Assembly (NCBI GenBank): GCA_037139855.1
Contig: JBAXFM010000017.1
Span: forward strand, 1-32,124
From: CAIVAT01 sp037139855
GTDB taxonomy: Bacteria > Bacteroidota > Bacteroidia > Bacteroidales > FEN-979
Direction of reading: 5' to 3'
Length of the DNA stretch: 32,124 nt
Shown here: piece after piece, positions 15,322 to 22,470 of the stretch
Layout of the letters: each line of letters opens with the position of its first letter
Position numbering within the stretch: position 1 is the first letter of the stretch
Notes under the pieces: generated by a model
Told to the model about the DNA's origin: nothing
What the model saw: the letters and a program-made list of their open reading frames with translations, nothing else
Database searches by the model: none
Position numbers and translations under genes: made by a program

Positions 15322-18300
15322 ATGTACCTCAACTGTCACTCCTATTTTTCCCTCCGTTACGGAACCATCTCCATGGATAATCTGGTGGCGGCTGCGGCAA
15401 ATGCCTATGGCATGGGTGATGCACGCAGTGTGGCAGGCGCTCGTATTGCCCCCGCCATGGCCCTCACCGACATCAATAATTCCACCGGTATCATGGATTT
15501 TGTTGCGGCATGCAAGGAGAAAGGCATCAAACCAATTGCAGGAATCGAATTCCGGCGTGAAGATCAGTTGCTCTACACCGGCCTGGCCAGAAACAACGAA
15601 GGCTTCCGCGAACTGAACGAATTCCTGAGCCACCACAACCTCAACAACCTGCCCTTGCCGGATAGGGCACCGGAGATGGAGAATGTGTTTGTGATCTACC
15701 CATTCACCTCACCCCCCGGCCCCCTCTCCTTAAGGAGAGGGGGTGCCGCAGGCGGGGGTGAGGTGCTGATCGGCATCCGCCCCTCCGAACTCAGCCCCCT
15801 CATGCTCTCCCGTCACCGTGAACTCATTCCCCGGATGGTCCTCATGGCGCCGGTTACATTCAGAAACGAGATGGAATACGAACTGCATCGCAATTTCAGA
15901 GCAGTTGACCATAATGTGCTGCTGACTCGGCTGGAAGCCAATCAGGTTGCCGCTTCCGATGAGATCATGCTGCCGGTTGATGAACTGCTTGAGTCGTGCC
16001 GCGATTTTCCGGAGATCATCCGCAATACCGAAAAATTGATTGAAGCATGTTCCATCGATTTCGATTTCAAGTACTGTAAAAAGAAGAAGATCGTTACCGG
16101 CGACCGCTACGATGACCGCATCATGCTTGAAAAACTGGCCTTGGACGGACTTTCGCAGCGCTATGGAAAAGGGCACGTAGAAGCAAATCGCCGCATCAGG
16201 CATGAACTGGAGATCATCGATAAGATGGGCTTTGCTGCCTATTTCCTCATCACCTGGGACATTCTCCGCTATTCGATGTCGCGGGGCTTTTACCACGTGG
16301 GGCGGGGGAGTGGCGCCAATAGCATTGTGGCCTACTGCCTGCGCATTACCGATGTGGATCCCATTGAACTCGACCTCTATTTTGAGAGGTTCATCAATCC
16401 AAAGCGTACCTCACCGCCCGACTTCGACATCGATTACTCCTGGAAGGAACGCGATGAAGTGCTTGACTATATTTTCAAAAGATACGGTCATGAACACACC
16501 GCCCTGCTTGGCGCAATGTCGACCTTCAGAGACAAATCGATTTACCGCGAGTTGGGCAAGGTTCACGGGTTGCCGAAAGGGGAGATTGATGCTTTTCTGA
16601 AACATCCTGAAGAGGCCATACACAAGAATCACATTATCCGCAAGATCAATGAACTTGGGGAGATGATGGCCGATTTTCCCAACCTGCGCAGCATTCATGC
16701 CGGCGGGGTACTCATCTCCGAGGAACCCATCACCTGTTATACAGCGCTTGATATGCCTCCCAAAGGTTTTCCGACCACCCAGTTTGATATGTACGTGGCG
16801 GAAGATATCGGCTTTGAAAAACTCGACATCCTGAGCCAGCGTGGCATTGGCCATATCTATGAGGCAGCGGAACTCGTGAAAAAGAACAGGGGCATCAGTG
16901 TGGATGTTCATCAGGTGCAAGCTTTCAAAGAGGACGAAAAGGTAAAGGAACAGTTGCGCAATGCCCGTACCATCGGATGTTTTTACGTTGAAAGTCCGGC
17001 CATGCGCGGATTGCTGAAGAAACTTCATTGCGACAATTACCGTACCCTGGTGGCGGCAAGTTCGATCATCCGGCCGGGCGTGGCACGCTCAGGGATGATG
17101 AAAGAGTATATTTTCCGGTTCCACAATCCGGGGAAGTTTAAATATCTGCATCCGGTGATGGAGGAACAGCTGAAGGAGACCTACGGCGTGATGGTTTACC
17201 AGGAGGATGTGCTGAAGATATGCCATCACTTTGCCGGCCTCGACCTGGCCGATGCCGACGTGATCCGCCGGGCCATGAGTGGAAAATACCGGTCGAAGAA
17301 GGAGTTGCAGCGAATCATCGACAAGTTTTTCGAGAATTGCCGGAAATCAGGTTACCCTGAAGAGGTTACCAAAGAAGTGTGGAGGCAAATCGAATCGTTT
17401 GCCGGGTATTCCTTTTCCAAAGCCCATTCAGCTTCGTACGCGGTGGAGAGTTACCAGAGTCTCTACCTCAAAGCCCATTACCCGCTGGAATTCATCACCG
17501 GGGTGATCAACAACTTCGGTGGATTCTACTCTTCATGGGTTTACTTTAACGAAGCGAAAGTGTCGGGGGCGAACCTGCATGTGCCATGCGTGAACCGGAG
17601 CGAATACAAGACCTGCATCCGGGGAACGGATATTTTCCTTGGATTTATCCATGTGGCAGGGCTGGAGGCTGGAGTTGGAACCACAATTTCGGATTTTAGA
17701 TTTGGGATTTCGGATTTGCAAAAAAAAGAGATGCCCTATGTTGACCTGGAGGATTTTATACAGCGCGTGCCGGTAACCCTCGATCAGCTGATTATTCTCA
17801 TTCGTGTCGGAGCTTTTCGCTTTACCGGCAAGCCAAAGGCTTCGCTGCTATGGGAAGCGCATATGCTGATTGGTAAGGGACAGCATACCGACCAAATCCG
17901 AAATAACGAGATTGAGTTTTCAATTTTCAATTCAATCCCGGCCAGGCGCTTCGAGCTTCCCGTCCTGGAACAGAATCTCATTGCCGATGTGTACGATGAA
18001 ATAGAACTGCTTGGATTTCCGGTGACCAATAATTATTTCGACCTGCTGGAAACAACGTTCCGGGGGGACATTCTGGCACACGAAATGGCCTCCCATGTCG
18101 GAAAAACCATTCGTATGCTGGGATTGCTGGTTACCATTAAATATGTTCGCACCATTAAAAAGGAGTGGATGCACTTTGGCACCTTTATCGATGTAAACGG
18201 GCGTTTTTTTGACACCGTACACTTCCCGAAGGCAGTTACAGATTATCCTTTCCGGGGGGATGGAGTTTACCTTGTCAAGGGAAAAATCGTGGAAGAGTTC

Positions 18301-18366
18301 GGCTTTCCCAGCATGACTGTGGAAAAGATGGCGAAGATGCCGCTGAAATCTGATCCGCGGGGGTAA
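15322..18366 (+). CDS. dnaE2: DnaE2-type DNA polymerase III alpha subunit (likely error-prone)
   Basis: The 1014-residue protein is a C-family DNA polymerase. It has an N-terminal PHP domain (CHSYFSLRYGTIS), the nucleotide-binding VGRGSGANSIVAYCL, the palm motif PPDFDIDYSW with catalytic Asp369 and Asp371, and the third acid Asp502 in FEKLDILSQRGIGHI. The fingers region includes IIRPGVARSGMM and YGVMVYQEDVLKI, then FAGYSFSKAHSASYAVESYQSLYLKAHYP, and an OB-fold-like C-terminal part. It is shorter than replicative DnaE (about 1160) and lacks the tau-binding end, as in the DnaE2/ImuC group used in damage tolerance. The PHP metal motif is degraded (Asn-Cys-His for HxH, Tyr for the Asp of DG). Residues 128-148 and stretches near 788-802 and 863-872 look like translated interspersed repeats. 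No imuA/imuB or dinB gene adjoins it. Confidence 0.9.
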   Translation: MYLNCHSYFSLRYGTISMDNLVAAAANAYGMGDARSVAGARIAPAMALTDINNSTGIMDFVAACKEKGIKPIAGIEFRREDQLLYTGLARNNEGFRELNEFLSHHNLNNLPLPDRAPEMENVFVIYPFTSPPGPLSLRRGGAAGGGEVLIGIRPSELSPLMLSRHRELIPRMVLMAPVTFRNEMEYELHRNFRAVDHNVLLTRLEANQVAASDEIMLPVDELLESCRDFPEIIRNTEKLIEACSIDFDFKYCKKKKIVTGDRYDDRIMLEKLALDGLSQRYGKGHVEANRRIRHELEIIDKMGFAAYFLITWDILRYSMSRGFYHVGRGSGANSIVAYCLRITDVDPIELDLYFERFINPKRTSPPDFDIDYSWKERDEVLDYIFKRYGHEHTALLGAMSTFRDKSIYRELGKVHGLPKGEIDAFLKHPEEAIHKNHIIRKINELGEMMADFPNLRSIHAGGVLISEEPITCYTALDMPPKGFPTTQFDMYVAEDIGFEKLDILSQRGIGHIYEAAELVKKNRGISVDVHQVQAFKEDEKVKEQLRNARTIGCFYVESPAMRGLLKKLHCDNYRTLVAASSIIRPGVARSGMMKEYIFRFHNPGKFKYLHPVMEEQLKETYGVMVYQEDVLKICHHFAGLDLADADVIRRAMSGKYRSKKELQRIIDKFFENCRKSGYPEEVTKEVWRQIESFAGYSFSKAHSASYAVESYQSLYLKAHYPLEFITGVINNFGGFYSSWVYFNEAKVSGANLHVPCVNRSEYKTCIRGTDIFLGFIHVAGLEAGVGTTISDFRFGISDLQKKEMPYVDLEDFIQRVPVTLDQLIILIRVGAFRFTGKPKASLLWEAHMLIGKGQHTDQIRNNEIEFSIFNSIPARRFELPVLEQNLIADVYDEIELLGFPVTNNYFDLLETTFRGDILAHEMASHVGKTIRMLGLLVTIKYVRTIKKEWMHFGTFIDVNGRFFDTVHFPKAVTDYPFRGDGVYLVKGKIVEEFGFPSMTVEKMAKMPLKSDPRG
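15705..15765. repeat. GC-rich interspersed palindrome, copy 3, in frame inside dnaE2
   Basis: CACCTCACCCCC (15705-15716) and GGGGGTGAGGTG (15754-15765) are perfect outer arms around the perfect palindromic core 15720-15743 (CCCCCTCTCC, TTAA, GGAGAGGGGG). The orientation is opposite to copies 1 and 2. It is read through in frame as TSPPGPLSLRRGGAAGGGEV within the polymerase. Confidence 0.88.
17686..17728. repeat. AT-rich repeat inside dnaE2
   Basis: ATTTCGGATTT occurs at 17686-17696 and again at 17707-17717, separated by TAGATTTGGG and followed by an A-run. It is translated as ISDFRFGISDLQKK. The low-complexity composition differs from the surrounding GC-richer gene and resembles short interspersed repeats often seen between genes in Bacteroidota. 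Confidence 0.6.
17913..17936. repeat. Short TTTTCAA-type repeat inside dnaE2
   Basis: A run of TTTTCAA units (TTTTCAATTTTCAATTCAAT) is translated as EFSIFNSI near residue 863. It is a typical low-complexity string of Bacteroidota intergenic regions; the call as an inserted element is tentative. Confidence 0.4.
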
Positions 18367-18373
18367 GCCTTCC

Positions 18374-18406
18374 AAACCTTCCAGGTTTTTAAAACCTGGA
18401 AGGTTT
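18374..18406. repeat. 33-bp palindromic repeat, copy 1
   Basis: AAACCTTCCAGGTTTT and AAAACCTGGAAGGTTT are perfect 16-base inverted arms around a single T. It lies between the convergent ends of dnaE2 and the nucleotidyltransferase gene and is identical to copy 2 at 19207-19239. A transcript from either side would form a strong hairpin, so a terminator-like role is possible. Confidence 0.92.
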
Positions 18407-18419
18407 CAAGCGAAAATGC

Positions 18420-18887
18420 TTACTTTTTTCGATGAATTTTTTGTAATTCTTCAACATCAGCTTGATCTTTAAGCCTTCCTGTAACCATTTTGTTGATAAT
18501 CAGATCATCAAAACTCAGGAAAGGGAAATCGTAATTTTCGATTGTCAAGTGGTCACAATGATCAAATGCATCGTTAAAGTTGAGACCTGATATAGAAGTG
18601 AGAAATTCGATTTTTTCCGGAGGGTTGTTAAAGTGAAAGGCCAGCATTTCGGTGAAATCTTTATTTCTTAAAATGTCAACTGATTCCTGTGAAAGACCAA
18701 ATTGAATAATCACCGGGAGTAATTTTAATTTGTTCTCGTTGGTCGGTCGAATCCATAAATCCATATCTCCGGTTGTTCTGATATATCCATGGAAAACAAC
18801 AGACAACCCGCCTATAATCATAAACTCCACCTGATTTTCCAGTAAGCTGATTAAAAACCGTTGATGAAAATCATTGAATATATTCAT
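18420..18887 (-). CDS. Nucleotidyltransferase-fold protein (DUF6036/AbiEii-like), possible toxin
   Basis: The 155-residue protein shows the minimal nucleotidyltransferase pattern FMIIGGLSVVFHGYIRTTGDMDLWI: the GG-x-S helix start at residues 26-29 and the metal-binding Asp41-x-Asp43. A later LSFDDLIINKMVTGRLKDQADVEELQ segment is typical of the AbiEii/DUF6036-like branch, in which some members are toxins that modify tRNA. Its start codon overlaps the stop of the upstream 87-residue gene by one base (TAATG), so the two are translationally coupled. The pair is bracketed by two identical palindromes. A toxin-antitoxin role is inferred from this layout and not proven. Confidence 0.75.
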   Translation of the reverse strand: MNIFNDFHQRFLISLLENQVEFMIIGGLSVVFHGYIRTTGDMDLWIRPTNENKLKLLPVIIQFGLSQESVDILRNKDFTEMLAFHFNNPPEKIEFLTSISGLNFNDAFDHCDHLTIENYDFPFLSFDDLIINKMVTGRLKDQADVEELQKIHRKK

Positions 18888-19150
18888 TAGGGTTGAACTG
18901 TGAAAATTATTTCAAACACCTGTTTGCCGGTATTTCGGATCACCTTATCCTTATATATGGATTTGACCATTATGGTATGCAATTCTAACCTCTGTGCAGG
19001 AGTAAGATGACGCCAGTAAGTGTAGTTTGCCTCTTCCTGGCCTTTGAAATCTGAAAAGGTGATTCCCTCAGATGATTTCCGGTACCTGTCTGATTTCAGG
19101 TATTCCTCCATCGGTTCATCAACCCGTGGCATGATTTCTTCGTGTTCCAT
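18887..19150 (-). CDS. Small protein coupled to the nucleotidyltransferase (possible antitoxin)
   Basis: The 87-residue, charged, soluble protein has no signal peptide. The recognisable element is YTYWRHLTPAQRLELHTIMVKSIYKD, similar to short proteins found immediately upstream of nucleotidyltransferase genes in many genomes (YW..LTPEQRLE). Its stop codon overlaps the next start (TAATG). Function is not known. The partner position suggests it neutralises or guides the nucleotidyltransferase (inference). The ATG at 19150 is the only reasonable start. Confidence 0.65.
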   Translation of the reverse strand: MEHEEIMPRVDEPMEEYLKSDRYRKSSEGITFSDFKGQEEANYTYWRHLTPAQRLELHTIMVKSIYKDKVIRNTGKQVFEIIFTVQP

Positions 19151-19206
19151 ATACTATCTGGAAATTTTCTTTCTTTGATTGAAACACAAAAATACAAAAT
19201 CTTGTC

Positions 19207-19239
19207 AAACCTTCCAGGTTTTTAAAACCTGGAAGGTTT
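19207..19239. repeat. 33-bp palindromic repeat, copy 2
   Basis: Identical to the copy at 18374-18406, and one more base to the left (C) also matches. It lies 5 bases after the 3' end of the rhlE gene and 57 bases upstream of the two-gene nucleotidyltransferase cassette. Confidence 0.92.
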
Positions 19240-19244
19240 TAAAG

Positions 19245-20381
19245 TTAGTTAATTGCAAACGGGTGTGAAGTAACCACATCAATATTCTTATGAATCAGTT
19301 TATGAATATTTTTCAGATATGGTTTCTCGTCAGTGGAACAAAATGACAATGCTGCTCCTGTTTCACCGGCCCGGCCAGTCCGGCCAATACGGTGAACATA
19401 GGTCTCTGCCTGTTCAGGAATCTCATAGTTAATCACATGGCTTAATTTGTCAACATCAATCCCCCTGGAGGCAACGTCCGTAGCAACCAACACACGAATG
19501 CTCCGGCTTTTGAAATCTTTCAGCGCCTTGTCGCGAGCGCTCTGTGATTTATTTCCATGGATGGCCAGGGCTGTGATCCCATTTCGTATCAGATCTTTGA
19601 CGACCTTGTCGGCCCCATGTTTGGTACGGGTGAAGATCAGTACATTTTTCAGGGATGCATTTTTAAGGACATGCGTGAGCAGCAATTTTTTATTTTCCTT
19701 TTTTACGTGGTATACCGATTGTGAAACTAAAATCGGGGGCATTGTATCCGGCGACAGGTTCAACTGCACCGGATTGTGAAGCAAAGATGCTGCCAATTTC
19801 CTGATTTCATCAGGGGCAGTGGCTGAAAATAACATTGTTTGTCTTTTCGCCGGCAATTTCGCCGTGATTTTCCTGATGTCATTGATGAATCCCATGTCGA
19901 GCATGCGGTCGGCTTCATCAAGGACCAGGTATTCCACCTTGTCGAGTCGCACAAATCCCTGGTTCATCAGATCGAGTAATCTGCCGGGAGCGGCGACAAT
20001 GATATCTACCCCGCTTTGCAGCGCCTGGGTCTGGGCTTTCTGTGAAATTCCGCCATAGATGGTCACCAGGCGGATGTCGAGTCCTTTGCTGTAGGTGTTA
20101 AATTCTTCGCTGATCTGGGCAACCAGTTCACGGGTAGGGGCGAGGATTAAAGCTCTGACAGCCCTGCGTTGATTGCGGTCTTTTTCGGTTTCAAGTAATT
20201 GTAAGATGGGTAATGCAAAAGCAGCGGTTTTACCGGTGCCGGTTTGTGCGCATCCAAAAATGTCTTTTCCCTGTAAAATCGTTGGGATCGCTTTTTCCTG
20301 GATTGGTGTTGGGTTCAGGTACCCTTTCTTACTTACAGCATTCAATAAAGGCTGGATAAGATTCAAATTTTCAAAATTCAT
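19245..20381 (-). CDS. rhlE: DEAD-box ATP-dependent RNA helicase, RhlE type
   Basis: The 378-residue protein contains all DEAD-box motifs: Q motif GYLNPTPIQEKAIP, motif I AQTGTGKT (45-52), Ia PTRELVAQI, GG, motif II DEAD (155-158), motif III SAT (186-188), then VATDVASRGIDVDKLSHVINYE and HRIGRTGRAGETG in the second RecA-like domain. It ends soon after the helicase core without the basic tail that many RhlE proteins carry. The family unwinds short RNA duplexes during ribosome assembly and RNA decay, often in cold adaptation. It stands alone on the minus strand; a 33-bp palindrome directly after the stop may end its transcript. Confidence 0.95.
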   Translation of the reverse strand: MNFENLNLIQPLLNAVSKKGYLNPTPIQEKAIPTILQGKDIFGCAQTGTGKTAAFALPILQLLETEKDRNQRRAVRALILAPTRELVAQISEEFNTYSKGLDIRLVTIYGGISQKAQTQALQSGVDIIVAAPGRLLDLMNQGFVRLDKVEYLVLDEADRMLDMGFINDIRKITAKLPAKRQTMLFSATAPDEIRKLAASLLHNPVQLNLSPDTMPPILVSQSVYHVKKENKKLLLTHVLKNASLKNVLIFTRTKHGADKVVKDLIRNGITALAIHGNKSQSARDKALKDFKSRSIRVLVATDVASRGIDVDKLSHVINYEIPEQAETYVHRIGRTGRAGETGAALSFCSTDEKPYLKNIHKLIHKNIDVVTSHPFAIN

Positions 20382-20590
20382 TTAATGTTTATTAATGTAT
20401 ATATAATTGATTTTCTCCGGTTACAAAGAGGTAAAACAACCTTGTAACGGAGTTTCTTTAAAAAAATGTACGTTGGGCTGAAGGTAAAAGTGGGAGGATT
20501 ACATACAGATTGAAATACAATCTTTCAAATGAGATTGCAAAGATAGGTATAATTGTTGGATTGACGCAAAATAATACTGAAACAAACGCA

Positions 20591-20902
20591 TCAACTCACA
20601 TTCAGGATTTCGTCGAGCCCCGATATCTTAAAAGTTTTCTTTATAAAAGGCTGACTGTGAATGATGGAAAATTGTCCAGGTCCTGCTTGTTTTGCTATAC
20701 TGACACAAATCCTGATGAATGAGGATGAGATATAATCAACCTCCCGCAGATCGAAAATGATTTTATCTTCCGATTTGCCTTCTTTCATAGGAAGGTTAAC
20801 CTGAATGATTTCACTTAACTTCTGAACAGCGAGGGTATCGAGTCGCCCGACAAAGGTGGCTGTAATGGCTTTGGATTCTTCGTTATAATTAAAGGTTACC
20901 AT
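20591..20902 (-). CDS. STAS-domain protein
   Basis: The 103-residue protein is a single STAS domain (anti-sigma-factor antagonist or MlaB-like fold): an N-terminal strand pair ATFVGRLDTL, then KIIFDLREVDYISSSFIRICVSIAK, where Ser60 occupies the place of the phosphorylatable serine of SpoIIAA-type proteins. The Asp and Gly of the usual DSSG are replaced (S-S-S-F). It lies 10 bases after the acylating aldehyde dehydrogenase gene on the same strand and is probably cotranscribed. No kinase or anti-sigma partner is nearby. Regulation by partner-switching is therefore an inference from the fold only. Confidence 0.8.
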   Translation of the reverse strand: MVTFNYNEESKAITATFVGRLDTLAVQKLSEIIQVNLPMKEGKSEDKIIFDLREVDYISSSFIRICVSIAKQAGPGQFSIIHSQPFIKKTFKISGLDEILNVS

Positions 20903-20912
20903 GGATTTCAGA

Positions 20913-22346
20913 TTAATGATTTTTATAATAATCTTTCATAATTTCTTCAACGTCAGCCGATTCATCGTAATACTTTGTATGGTCATGACTAAACCACAAC
21001 TCATTAGGCATTCTCCGGCTCACCCGTTGAATGTTGATGAGGTTTTTGGCTGTAATATTTTCGGTGGTAATATTTTTACCGCCTGTGCCGCAGCCCAGGG
21101 TAAGGGATGGCGCCAGGTGATTGAAAAAATATCCCACTGCCCCTTGTGATGTGGGGGTGTTGACCAGTATGCGGCCGGCATTCAGCAATTCCGAATATTC
21201 CATGATCCGCTTTTCATCGTTGGCATAAATACAGGCGCTGTGGCCGATTCCTCCAAGGTAATTCAGGTCGATGCACATATTGATGGCGGTATGGTAATCA
21301 TTTGCCGCATAAAAGGCGAGAATTGGCGCCAGCACTTCAACAGATAGCGGATATTCTTTTCCGATGCCTTCAAGTTTTGCCAACAATATCCTGGTGTCCT
21401 CCGGTACGGTAATCCCTGCTTTGGCTGCTATGACCGAAACCGGCTGGCCAACGATGAACGGGCTCATACTGTTTGTTTCTGCCACTATGGCGATCTTCTC
21501 AACTTTTTTTGTCTCCTCTGCATCAAGGAAATAACAATGTTGCCTTTCAAACTCCTCTCTAACCTGTTTTTCAATTGATTCCATAACAACAATGGCCTGT
21601 TCGCTGGCGCAAATGGTGCCATTGTCAAATGTCTTGGATGAGATAATGTTTGCTACGGCAAAAGGAATATCTGCACTTTCGTCGATAAATACAGGAACAT
21701 TCCCGGGACCGACCCCAATGGCAGGATTGCCTGAACTATACGCTGCCTTGACAAGGCCTGTGCCTCCTGTAGCCAGGATGAGGGCAACCTTTGGATGAGC
21801 CATGATCATTTGGGTGAAGTCCCTGCTGCCGGAGGAAATCATCTGTATACAATCTTCCGGAGCGCCGGCTTCGAGGGCTGCTTCATAACAAATCCTGACT
21901 GTTTCACTGCACGATTTTGAAGCTCCGCGATGAGCGCTGATGATGATCGGATTTCGGGACTTCAAACAGATCAGGATTTTAAACATCGTAGTTGATGTAG
22001 GGTTTGTAACCGGAATCACAGCGAGGATAGGGCCTAAGGGCTGGGCTATTTCCGTGATCCCGGTTTTGGGGTCAGAAGAAATTACCCCAACGGTCTTTTC
22101 ATTTCTGATGCTTTCATAAACCAATTGTGTTCCAAGCACGTTTTTGATCACTTTGTGTTCCCACTTGCCCATACCGGTCTCCTCTTGCGCCATCTTTGCA
22201 AGTTTCACCCGGTTATTGAATCCGGCTTTGAAAACAGCCTCTACGATTCTGTCGGTTTGTGCCTGATCGTACTGCTGGAATTCTGCTGCTGCCAATTGTG
22301 CTTTATCAAGAATTTCATTGGCTTTGTCAAGAAGATTTTCGGTCAT
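20913..22346 (-). CDS. CoA-acylating aldehyde dehydrogenase (acetaldehyde dehydrogenase, EutE/AdhE-N type)
   Basis: The 477-residue protein matches the aldehyde-dehydrogenase half of AdhE and EutE-type enzymes, which interconvert acetaldehyde, CoA and NAD+ with acetyl-CoA and NADH. Landmarks are EIAQPLGPILAVIPVTNPTSTTMFKILICLKSRNPIIISAHRGA, LILATGGTGLVKAAYSSGNPAIGVGPGNVPVFID, and the catalytic Cys246 in FDNGTICASEQ. LTLGCGTGGKNITTENITAKNLINIQRV is the usual C-terminal signature. The iron alcohol dehydrogenase half of AdhE is absent. There is no encapsulation peptide or microcompartment gene nearby. Together with the STAS gene 10 bases downstream it makes a two-gene unit. It is likely part of mixed-acid or ethanol fermentation. 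Confidence 0.9.
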   Translation of the reverse strand: MTENLLDKANEILDKAQLAAAEFQQYDQAQTDRIVEAVFKAGFNNRVKLAKMAQEETGMGKWEHKVIKNVLGTQLVYESIRNEKTVGVISSDPKTGITEIAQPLGPILAVIPVTNPTSTTMFKILICLKSRNPIIISAHRGASKSCSETVRICYEAALEAGAPEDCIQMISSGSRDFTQMIMAHPKVALILATGGTGLVKAAYSSGNPAIGVGPGNVPVFIDESADIPFAVANIISSKTFDNGTICASEQAIVVMESIEKQVREEFERQHCYFLDAEETKKVEKIAIVAETNSMSPFIVGQPVSVIAAKAGITVPEDTRILLAKLEGIGKEYPLSVEVLAPILAFYAANDYHTAINMCIDLNYLGGIGHSACIYANDEKRIMEYSELLNAGRILVNTPTSQGAVGYFFNHLAPSLTLGCGTGGKNITTENITAKNLINIQRVSRRMPNELWFSHDHTKYYDESADVEEIMKDYYKNH

Positions 22347-22410
22347 ATTTGAGATATTTAATTCGCGGGATAAAAATACATCAACTTATTTTCAAAATCA
22401 ATCAAATTTT

Positions 22411-22443
22411 AAAAAAAAAGAAGCCACCCTTTGGGGACGGCTA
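22411..22443 (-). terminator. Rho-independent terminator after the M49-like peptidase gene
   Basis: Read on the minus strand, an AGCCGTCCCC / GGGTGGCT imperfect stem with a short AAA loop is followed by TTCTTTTTTTTT. It lies 28 bases after the stop at 22471 and before the aldehyde dehydrogenase gene, separating the two minus-strand units. Confidence 0.75.
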
Positions 22444-22470
22444 CTTTCACCATTTTGAAATTCAACTTTG

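Noticed and set aside
18374..18406. Palindrome considered as a transposon inverted terminal repeat
   Set aside because: Each copy is itself a complete palindrome and no transposase lies between the copies, so a transposon reading is unsupported.
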